Below are positions 1-5,101 of a stretch of DNA of 5,888 bases, piece after piece (position 1 is the stretch's first letter; every line of letters starts with the position of its first letter). The stretch is taken from assembly GCA_003650975.1 (NCBI GenBank), contig QMSU01000076.1, positions 1 through 5,888 of the forward strand, given 5' to 3'. The position numbers and the translations under genes are program-made. This DNA is from Thermoplasmata archaeon (GTDB lineage Archaea; Thermoplasmatota; E2; UBA202; JdFR-43). A model generated the notes under the pieces. The model saw only the letters and a program-made list of their open reading frames with translations. It was not told the DNA's origin and made no database searches.

Positions 1-308
1 CAGATTTATATATTGATGAGGGATACGATCTCTCTGAATACGGACTCGATGCAAAAGTTCTTCATATTCCAGGGCACTCAAAAGGTTCAATTGGAATACT
101 GACAGCCGATGGCGATCTGTTCTGCGGCGATCTATTCGAAAACAAAGACAAACCAGTTCTCAATTCTATTATGGATGACTTAATGGCAGCGAATGCCAGT
201 GTTGAGAAATTGAAAAGTTTAAACATAAATACCGTTTATCCCGGACATGGTAAGCCATTCCCGATGGAAATACTCATAAAAAAATTTAAGCAGAATGTCC
301 ACAAATAA
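1..308 (+). CDS. metallo-beta-lactamase-fold hydrolase, C-terminal part (5' end outside window)
   Basis: The reading frame is open from the left edge (first full codon at 3) to TAA at 306-308, giving 101 residues of a C-terminus. It carries the second half of the metallo-beta-lactamase metal site: HIPGHSKGSIGI (visible residues 21-32, with the PGHS metal-ligand His at 25), CGD (41-43, bridging Asp) and YPGHG (79-83, last His ligand). This arrangement is typical of glyoxalase II-like and related MBL hydrolases that bind two metal ions. The N-terminal HxHxDH motif lies outside the window, so substrate and subfamily cannot be named. The codons are AT-rich at the third position, unlike the G/C-ending codons of the ATP synthase genes. 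No signal peptide or membrane segment is seen in the visible part, which suggests a cytoplasmic enzyme. The fold is confident; the exact function is unknown. Confidence 0.88.
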   Translation, partial: DLYIDEGYDLSEYGLDAKVLHIPGHSKGSIGILTADGDLFCGDLFENKDKPVLNSIMDDLMAANASVEKLKSLNINTVYPGHGKPFPMEILIKKFKQNVHK

Positions 309-363
309 AGATAGTCTTCTCGCCCATAACAAGATAGAGAACGGCACAGCACATCAGGTAACA

Positions 364-438
364 CAGCATATTCGCTTCGGGCTTACGCCCTTGTCCTTCG
401 GGACATTGCTCCCTTCGGTCGCAACGTCGTATATGCTG
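364..438. other. cloverleaf-like structured element (inverted repeats with three internal hairpins)
   Basis: A perfect 8-bp closing stem pairs CAGCATAT (364-371) with ATATGCTG (431-438). One T/T mismatch inside it is followed by two more pairs (373-374 with 428-429). Three hairpins sit within. GGGC-TTAC-GCCC spans 379-390. TGTCC-TTCG-GGACA spans 392-405 and would carry a C(UUCG)G tetraloop in plus-strand RNA. TTGC and GCAA pair at 406-409/421-424 around a partly paired loop. In minus-strand RNA the first hairpin would carry a GUAA (GNRA-type) loop. CTTCGG recurs at 375, 396 and 413. The density of short perfect palindromes makes folding as RNA or as a cruciform credible. It could be a dispersed intergenic repeat or MITE-like element, a small RNA, or part of a transcription terminator. 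Which of these applies cannot be decided from one copy. Confidence 0.6.
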
Positions 439-444
439 AGAACG

Positions 445-458
445 TTTTCTGAATTTTT
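445..458 (+). terminator. possible oligo-T terminator after the hydrolase gene
   Basis: Two T-runs on the plus strand, TTTT at 445-448 and TTTTT at 454-458, follow directly after the structured element and about 140 nt after the hydrolase stop. Archaeal RNA polymerase commonly terminates at clustered oligo-T tracts on the non-template strand. The assignment rests on position and composition only. Confidence 0.3.
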
Positions 459-521
459 CAAATATGCACCCCTAATACCATGCAATACAACACACCAATC
501 AGTTAACATCTCTCGAAAATC

Positions 522-541
522 CCGTATTTGTACCACTACGG
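522..541. promoter_or_regulatory. short inverted repeat upstream of the TATA box (possible operator)
   Basis: CCGTA (522-526) and TACGG (537-541) form a 5-bp inverted repeat with a 10-bp spacer. It ends 18 bp before the TATA box of the 593-901 gene. A dyad at this distance could bind a dimeric archaeal regulator, but arms this short also arise by chance. Confidence 0.2.
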
Positions 542-556
542 AAAAAATTCAGCACA

Positions 557-567
557 ATTTTTAAATA
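557..567 (+). promoter_or_regulatory. archaeal TATA box / promoter of the 593-901 gene
   Basis: The sequence ATTTTTAAATA, with core TTTAAATA at 560-567, is a strong archaeal TATA element. Its centre lies about 29 nt before the ATG at 593. The usual archaeal start site, roughly 25 nt downstream of the box centre, would therefore fall at or a few bases before the start codon. That predicts a leaderless transcript, in line with the lack of a Shine-Dalgarno motif there. Confidence 0.7.
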
Positions 568-592
568 CCACGGGGCAAATTAACGTGAAACC

Positions 593-901
593 ATGAAGGT
601 AAAACTTGAATTTGTCATAGAAAAGGTAACCCGGCTGGACAGCGGGGAGGTGGAAATCATTGCCATGGGTATCACCCCCGAGCACATTGCCACCTCCATA
701 AGCCCAGAGATGGAAATGCTGATGAGGAGCATCCCCCCGCAGATGCAGGATCTGATAAATCAGCAGCAGAAAATGTTTCAGAACACCCAAAGGCCGATGA
801 TAAAATTCCGCATCACCAAGGAGGAGTATGGCGAGGGCGCATGGCGGGTCGGCGATACGATAGAGGTGTCCATTCGCGAAGGGGAGGACTATCTTCAGTA
901 A
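593..901 (+). CDS. hypothetical archaeal protein, 102 aa
   Basis: I do not recognise this 102-residue protein. The ATG at 593 is favoured because a strong TATA box sits at leaderless distance upstream, no Shine-Dalgarno motif is present, and the N-terminus MKVKLEFVIEKVTRLDSGEV reads as a clean beta strand. Residues 2-26 and 69-95 look beta-rich, the latter with a WRVGDTIEVSI strand after a turn. Residues about 37-65 look helical and are rich in Met and Gln (eight Met in 102 residues, five of them between 40 and 61). The pattern suggests a small beta-barrel-like fold with an inserted helix, but that is inference. There is no signal peptide, transmembrane segment, Cys cluster or catalytic motif. 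The gene is transcribed alone and converges on the ATP synthase operon with 6 nt between stop codons. Codon use resembles the operon more than the AT-rich hydrolase to its left. Confidence 0.8.
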   Translation: MKVKLEFVIEKVTRLDSGEVEIIAMGITPEHIATSISPEMEMLMRSIPPQMQDLINQQQKMFQNTQRPMIKFRITKEEYGEGAWRVGDTIEVSIREGEDYLQ

Positions 902-907
902 CAGGAA

Positions 908-1063
908 TTATCTGAGAAAGTAAGAAAGGAGCACTATGGCAAGCCCGGTCATCACAAAAATGAGCCATAACAGGTAGAGGCGGCTTATCCGCCTCATCCA
1001 TCTGGCCTTTTTTTCCGGTGTATCGAAGTATTTTCCCAGTATCGGGTCGTCCTCAATCTTCAT
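908..1063 (-). CDS. small single-span membrane protein, last gene of the ATP synthase operon
   Basis: This 51-residue frame starts at ATG 1063, inside the end of atpD (11-nt overlap, different frame), and stops with TAA at 908-910. Residues 1-28 are charged, with a basic patch just before the membrane (KKARWMRRISR, 18-28). Residues 29-50 form one hydrophobic helix (LYLLWLIFVMTG, then LAIVLLSYFL). By the positive-inside rule the N-terminus faces the cytoplasm. There is no separate Shine-Dalgarno motif, so translation probably depends on coupling to atpD. The overlap, the coherent amphipathic layout and the tight packing support a real gene. In Methanosarcina a small gene named ahaG follows ahaD in the same position; homology to it cannot be judged here. 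A role in assembling or anchoring the A1AO complex is possible but unproven. Confidence 0.72.
   Translation of the reverse strand: MKIEDDPILGKYFDTPEKKARWMRRISRLYLLWLIFVMTGLAIVLLSYFLR
977..1014 (+). terminator. possible terminator of the 593-901 transcript (hairpin, then seven T)
   Basis: A perfect 7-bp hairpin, GAGGCGG-CTTAT-CCGCCTC, covers 977-995. Seven T residues follow at 1008-1014 on the plus strand. Both lie about 75-115 nt after the stop of the plus-strand gene, but inside the convergent small membrane-protein gene, where the hairpin encodes the basic RRISRL segment and the T-run reads as Lys codons. The oligo-T tract could end plus-strand transcription. The coding constraint is an equally good explanation. 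Confidence 0.3.
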
Positions 1064-1688
1064 GGCGTTCCAGCAATGCCTTTATTCGCTTTCTCCGGAA
1101 GAAATCCTCCCGTTCCCGCTCCTCCAGCTGACGCTCTATGTATGAGATGGTGGCCACCAGGCGGGGAATGAAAATATACTCCAGTGCATTCACCCTTCTC
1201 TTTGTTTTCTCGATTTCCCTCCCCAGCATCTGTATGCTCCCCTCTATGGTTGCCACCTCCACAATCTTCTGGAATGCCTCGCGGGCCATGGCCACCGTTT
1301 CATCAAATGATGCGTTTGTTGCAAAAATGCTGTAGCGGACCGGCGGACATTCCTCTCCTGAAAACCTGGGGATGGATACGCCCATGATATTCTCTGTATC
1401 CACCGCAATCTCCCTTTCCAGGGCCAGTTCATCCGCCATGCGCCTCACCCTCTCCTCCCCCATGATCATCTCTGCGAGCATGAGCGCCCGGTATGCCTTT
1501 TTCAGCGATTCCTCCATCTCCTTTCGCTTCTCCTTTCTTTTTTTCAGCAGGTCAAAGAACGAACTCACGAGGGCGTCCCTCTTTTCGGAGAGCAGCTGGT
1601 GTCCCTTCACCGCCAGGGCCTTCCGCTTGCGTATCTGCAGAAGTTCCATCCTGGTGGGGCTCACCCCCTCCATTATCTCCTTTGCCAT
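1053..1688 (-). CDS. atpD: A-type ATP synthase subunit D (central stalk)
   Basis: Subunit D is the long coiled-coil rotor shaft that runs up the centre of the A3B3 head and couples rotation in the membrane to catalysis. The 211 residues match the usual family length. Family signatures are clear: SPTRMELLQIRKRKALAVKGHQLL near the N-terminus (10-33), a long charged helix (about 11-90), NIMGVSIP in the middle (100-107), and the C-terminal helix with EKTKRRVNALEYIFIPRL (160-177) and EREDFFRRKRIKAL (192-205). The two helices form the antiparallel shaft. The ATG at 1688 lies 1 nt after the frame-shifted atpB stop (TAG, 1690-1692), and no good Shine-Dalgarno motif precedes it, so translation likely couples to atpB. 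That makes intact reading through the atpB frame break relevant to atpD expression. Its last 11 nt overlap the small membrane-protein gene. Confidence 0.97.
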   Translation of the reverse strand: MAKEIMEGVSPTRMELLQIRKRKALAVKGHQLLSEKRDALVSSFFDLLKKRKEKRKEMEESLKKAYRALMLAEMIMGEERVRRMADELALEREIAVDTENIMGVSIPRFSGEECPPVRYSIFATNASFDETVAMAREAFQKIVEVATIEGSIQMLGREIEKTKRRVNALEYIFIPRLVATISYIERQLEEREREDFFRRKRIKALLERHED

Positions 1689-1689
1689 G

Positions 1690-3058
1690 CTATCCCCGGT
1701 AATACTGCGCTACATACTTGTCATCAATCTTCTTGAGTTCGCTCTTCGGGTGCATGGAGAGCAGTTCCCAGCCGAGGTCAAAGGTCTCCTCGAACGTGCG
1801 GTCCTCATCGCGCGCCTGCCGTACAAACCTCTGCTCAAACGCATCGGCAAACTCAAGGTATTTTATCACGCTCCGTCAGCGCCTCTTCGCCCACCACCGC
1901 AACCAGGTCGCGCAGGTCGCCACCCTCCGCATAGGCGGCATAGAGCTGGTTTGACAGCTGGTGATGGTCAGCACGGGTTCTCCCCTCTCCTATTCCCTCT
2001 GCCATAAGCCGGGAAAGCGACGGCAGCACCGCCACCGGCGGATAGATACCCTTGTTGTGCAGTTCCCGCGAGAGTACAATCTGCCCCTCGGTGATGTAGC
2101 CGGTGAGGTCGGGAATGGGGTGGGTGATGTCGTCATCGGGCATGGTGAGTATGGGAATCTGGGTGATGGTCCCCTTTTTCCCCTGGATACGTCCGGCACG
2201 CTCGTAAATCTGTGCAAGGTCGGTGTACATGTAGCCGGGATAGCCACGCCGTCCTGGTACCTCCTCCCGTGCCGCTGATATTTCCCGCAGCGCCTCTGCA
2301 TAATTGGTCATGTCCGTGAGGATAACCAGCACGTGCATGCCCTTATCGAAGGCGAGATATTCTGCGGTGGTGAGGGCCACTTTCGGTGCAATGAGACGCT
2401 CGATGACCGGGCTGTCCGCAAGATTCAGAAAGAGCACGCTTCGCTCAATGGCGCCGGTCTCCTCGAAATCCCTCATGAAGAAGTCCGCCTCCTCTGCCGT
2501 GATTCCCATGGCGCAGAATATGACGGCAAATTCCTCCTTCTGTCCCGTCACCTTTGCCTGGCGGGCAATCTGCGCGGCAAGCTCGTTGTGCGGCAGCCCC
2601 GCACCACTGAAAATGGGAAGTTTCTGCCCCCGCACGAGGGTGTTCATACCATCGATGGTGGAGATACCCGTCTGAATGGGATCCCGCGGGTATTCCCGTG
2701 CCGAGGGATTCATGGGATAACCATTGACATTGCGCACATCCTCCGGGATTGGCGAGGGTGCACCGTCCATGGGATTTCCCTTGCCGTCAAATATTCTTCC
2801 CAGCATTTCGGTGGATACCCCGATTTCCATGGGTTTTCCGGTGAAAAGAACACTTGTCTCCTTGGTGTCGAGACCACGGGTGCCCTCGAATACCTGGATA
2901 ATTGCCTTTCCCTCCGCCGCTTCGAGCACCTGCCCCAGACGATGCTCGCCATAGGTCTCTATCTGCACAATTTCACCGTAGGAAACCTCCTTCACGTTTT
3001 CCACAATGATGAGCGGTCCCGCAACCTCGGTTACCGTGGAATATCGTATTCCCTCCAT
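1690..3058 (-). CDS. atpB: A-type ATP synthase subunit B, with a frame break near its 3' end
   Basis: Subunit B is the regulatory nucleotide-binding subunit that alternates with A in the A1 head. From ATG 3058 the open frame gives 401 residues. It holds [20 protein letters not shown] (121-140), the degenerate P-loop [17 protein letters not shown] (151-167), [17 protein letters not shown] (306-322), LPSLSRLM (345-352, with the arginine that reaches into the catalytic site) and [28 protein letters not shown]. Two codons past Lys399 the frame stops at TGA (1853-1855). The expected C-terminus follows at once in the +1 frame from TAC at 1858-1860: [12 protein letters not shown], then DLGWELLSM and finally AQYYRG, ending at TAG 1690-1692. 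Joined, it would be about 455-456 residues, the normal length. The missing spacing (LTERD, two residues, YL) fits loss of two A from an A-run best. A sequencing or assembly error, a real mutation or recoding are all possible. Confidence 0.95.
1853..1866 (-). other. frame-break site in atpB
   Basis: In the sense direction the site reads GATAAAATACCTTGA: Asp, Lys, Ile, Pro, stop. The AAAA run occupies 1861-1864. A +1 shift at the run gives Asp-Lys-Tyr-Leu-Glu-Phe. A -2 shift, or two restored A residues, gives Asp-Lys-Lys-Tyr-Leu-Glu-Phe, which has the spacing of other archaeal B subunits. No further stop interrupts the downstream frame. Confidence 0.85.
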
Positions 3059-4810
3059 TTAGCTCACCCCCTTTATTTCCTTTTCCATTTCCCTTTCTAT
3101 TTTCCTGAATTTTTCCTCCCACTCCTCGTTGGGAATCTTGGACATTCTCGCAATGGCATCCTTTGCCTTGAGTTCCTTTAGCCGCTCGACATCGGCACCC
3201 CCCTCAACCGCCTCTCTCATTAAATGGTAGAATTTCAGCATGATGCGGAGCATCTCGTACTGCTTTTTATAGGGGCAGTATGTATCCACCTCGTGATAGG
3301 CATTCTGCTGGAGAAAGTCCTCCCGTATGATGCGTGCCCCCTCAAGAACGATGCGGTCCAGCGGCGGCAGTGCATCGGGCCCCACCAAGCGTATGATTTC
3401 CTGCAATTCATCCTCCTTCTGCAGCAGCGCCATGGCCTCGTTTCTCAATTCAAGCCAGTCCTTTCCCACATGCTCAACCCACCACTCCTTGACCCGTTCC
3501 AGATAGAGCGAATATGAACGGAGCCAGTTGATGGAGGGGAAATGGCGGCGGTCCGCAAGGTCTGAATCCAGTGCCCAGAATACCTTTACGATGCGCAGGG
3601 TGTTCTGGGTGACGGGCTCGGAGAAATCACCTCCGGGCGGAGATACTGCACCCACAATGGAAACGGATCCTTCTTTCTCGGTGCTCCCCAGAACCTTCAC
3701 TCTGCCAGCCCTCTCATAGAATGCCGCCAGACGTGATGCGAGATAGGCAGGATACCCCTCTTCTCCGGGCATTTCCTCAAGCCTTCCCGATATCTCCCTC
3801 AATGCCTCTGCCCACCGGCTGCTTGAATCGGCCATCAGGGCGACATCGTATCCCATATCCCGGTAGTATTCCGCAAGGGTGATGCCCGTATAAATCGATG
3901 CCTCCCGTGCGGCCACGGGCATGTTTGAGGTGTTGGCTATGAGTATGGTACGCTCCATGAGGGGATGCCCACTCTTCGGGTCCTTGAGTTTCGGAAAATC
4001 TCTCAGCACCTCGGTCATTTCGTTGCCGCGCTCGCCGCACCCGATGTACACCACGATATCGGCGTCGCTCCACCGTGCAAGCTGGTGCTGTGAAACCGTC
4101 TTTCCGGTGCCGAATCCGCCCGGGATGGCCCCAGTTCCTCCCTTTGCCATGGGAAAGAACGTATCAAAGACACGCTGCCCGGTGATGAGCGGTATGGTGG
4201 GGGGGTGTTTGGCCACGAACGGTCGCTGCTTTCTCACCGGCCATCTGGTGAGCATGCATATCTCCCGCATTTCCCCGTTGCTCTCTATGACCGCAACGGT
4301 TTCCTCCACGGTGAACGAGCCCTTTTCTATGCTCTTGATGACGCCCTCCTCAATATCCGGGGGAACCATGATACGGTGCTCTATGATGGGGGTTTCCTTC
4401 ACCGTGCCGATGACATCTCCCCCTTGCACCTTCTCCTTTTCCTTTACCACTGGAGTGAACTTCCATTTTTTCTTACGGTCAATTGCCGGTACCTGGATAC
4501 CTCTCTTTATATACTCCCCCGATCTCTCCATGATTTTTGGGAGCGGCCGCTGGATACCGTCATAAATGGAGGTGAGCAGGCCGGGCGCGAGTTCCACCGC
4601 GAGGGGCATGCCCGTGTTCACCACCGTCTCTCCCGGTTTCAGACCGGTGGTGTCCTCATACACCTGAATGGTGGCTCTGTCCTCCTTCAGTTCTATGACC
4701 TCTCCTATGAGTTCCTCCTCTCCCACCTTTACCAGGTCGTACATCTTCGCTCCTTTCATACCGGTTGCTTTTACGACCGGTCCGGCAACATTCACTATTT
4801 TTCCTTTCAT
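3059..4810 (-). CDS. atpA: A-type ATP synthase subunit A (catalytic)
   Basis: This is the catalytic subunit that makes or hydrolyses ATP in the A1 head at the cytoplasmic membrane. The 583 residues match the family. In order, they show the N-terminal beta-barrel (1-70), the bulge or non-homologous region typical of A/V catalytic subunits (about 110-185, with [10 protein letters not shown]), the Walker A motif GGFGTGKT (231-238), GCGERGNEM (257-265, with catalytic Glu260), the Walker B strand [20 protein letters not shown] (323-342), [26 protein letters not shown] (345-370) and a helical C-terminal domain. Most archaeal A subunits have GPFGSGKT in the P-loop; here Gly replaces Pro and Thr replaces Ser. 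There is no intein at the P-loop, where Thermoplasma and Thermococcales homologues often carry one. ATG 4810 directly follows the atpF stop and has a strong Shine-Dalgarno motif. Its own TAA abuts the atpB start. Confidence 0.99.
   Translation of the reverse strand: MKGKIVNVAGPVVKATGMKGAKMYDLVKVGEEELIGEVIELKEDRATIQVYEDTTGLKPGETVVNTGMPLAVELAPGLLTSIYDGIQRPLPKIMERSGEYIKRGIQVPAIDRKKKWKFTPVVKEKEKVQGGDVIGTVKETPIIEHRIMVPPDIEEGVIKSIEKGSFTVEETVAVIESNGEMREICMLTRWPVRKQRPFVAKHPPTIPLITGQRVFDTFFPMAKGGTGAIPGGFGTGKTVSQHQLARWSDADIVVYIGCGERGNEMTEVLRDFPKLKDPKSGHPLMERTILIANTSNMPVAAREASIYTGITLAEYYRDMGYDVALMADSSSRWAEALREISGRLEEMPGEEGYPAYLASRLAAFYERAGRVKVLGSTEKEGSVSIVGAVSPPGGDFSEPVTQNTLRIVKVFWALDSDLADRRHFPSINWLRSYSLYLERVKEWWVEHVGKDWLELRNEAMALLQKEDELQEIIRLVGPDALPPLDRIVLEGARIIREDFLQQNAYHEVDTYCPYKKQYEMLRIMLKFYHLMREAVEGGADVERLKELKAKDAIARMSKIPNEEWEEKFRKIEREMEKEIKGVS
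3064..3070 (-). promoter_or_regulatory. ribosome binding site of atpB
   Basis: GGGGTGA in the last codons of atpA lies 5 nt before the atpB ATG at 3058. It complements the CUCC-rich 3' end of archaeal 16S rRNA. It supports this start, which follows the atpA TAA with no gap. Confidence 0.75.
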
Positions 4811-5101
4811 TTATTCCACCTCAACACCAACAGCTCGTATGATGAGCTTTTTAATCGTATCTTCCCTCTCCATTTCCTTCTTTCCAGGAATCTCAATGAT
4901 AATGGGCAGGTGCTTCACCAGCCGATGATAAACAATCTTGCTCTTCAACTGCTCGGCATATTCATCCGTAATCAAAAGAAGGGCAATGTCCTCCCCGTTC
5001 ACCATTTCATGAAAACTCTCCACCCTATCCGAGCATCGGGTGATGCCCGCCATGCGAAACAGCGCAATGGTATCCGCATCTCCTATCACTGCCGCCTTCA
5101 T
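4811..5101 (-). CDS. atpF: A-type ATP synthase subunit F (central stalk)
   Basis: Subunit F is the small Rossmann-like central-stalk protein that binds subunit D and tunes ATPase activity. The start at ATG 5101 gives 96 residues, about the family length. The N-terminus MKAAVIGDADTIALFRMAGI and the later DIALLLITDEYAEQL (38-52) and LPIIIEIPGKK (65-75) are classic for the family; residues 76-96 form the expected C-terminal helix. The open frame extends farther upstream to 5269, but those 56 residues merely translate the atpC coding strand in another frame. The ATG at 5101 also has a well-placed Shine-Dalgarno motif. The start overlaps the atpC stop as ATGA (4 nt), and the TAA at 4811-4813 touches the atpA start, so the gene is coupled on both sides. 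Confidence 0.97.
   Translation of the reverse strand: MKAAVIGDADTIALFRMAGITRCSDRVESFHEMVNGEDIALLLITDEYAEQLKSKIVYHRLVKHLPIIIEIPGKKEMEREDTIKKLIIRAVGVEVE
4816..4822 (-). promoter_or_regulatory. ribosome binding site of atpA
   Basis: GAGGTGG lies in the last codons of atpF, about 5-6 nt before the atpA ATG at 4810. It is close to a perfect archaeal Shine-Dalgarno motif and fixes the atpA start. Confidence 0.8.

Larger units (their letters stand above)
309..592. other. gene-poor intergenic stretch
   Basis: About 284 bases lie between the hydrolase stop and the next start. Open frames of 60-89 codons exist here on both strands, but they run through a palindromic element, have no promoter or ribosome-binding site I can see, and resemble no family I recognise, so I do not call them genes. 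The stretch holds a cloverleaf-like inverted-repeat element (364-438), short oligo-T runs just after it (445-448 and 454-458) that could end the hydrolase transcript, a small inverted repeat (522-541) and a TATA box (560-567). Confidence 0.7.

Noticed and set aside
364..438. Possible tRNA gene: 75 nt, 7-8 bp closing stem and three arms.
   Set aside because: The arm sizes are wrong, there is no T-loop TTCRA motif and no conserved D-loop or position-8 bases, and the would-be anticodon arm has a four-base TTCG loop.
354..536. 60-codon minus-strand frame in the intergenic region.
   Set aside because: It is the opposite-strand reading of the same palindromic element, without start signals or recognisable protein features.
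295..564. 89-codon plus-strand frame overlapping the end of the hydrolase gene.
   Set aside because: It overlaps the hydrolase C-terminus, runs through the palindromic element and ends over the TATA box of the next gene. No ribosome-binding site or family resemblance is visible.
2333..3181. Long plus-strand frame of 282 codons opposite atpB and atpA (another of 404 codons lies at 4205-5419).
   Set aside because: These are antisense shadows of G/C-ending codons in well-identified genes. The translations are His/Leu/Phe-rich and match no family.
4090..4125. Looked for an intein at the AtpA P-loop.
   Set aside because: The P-loop is continuous and the protein is the normal 583 residues.
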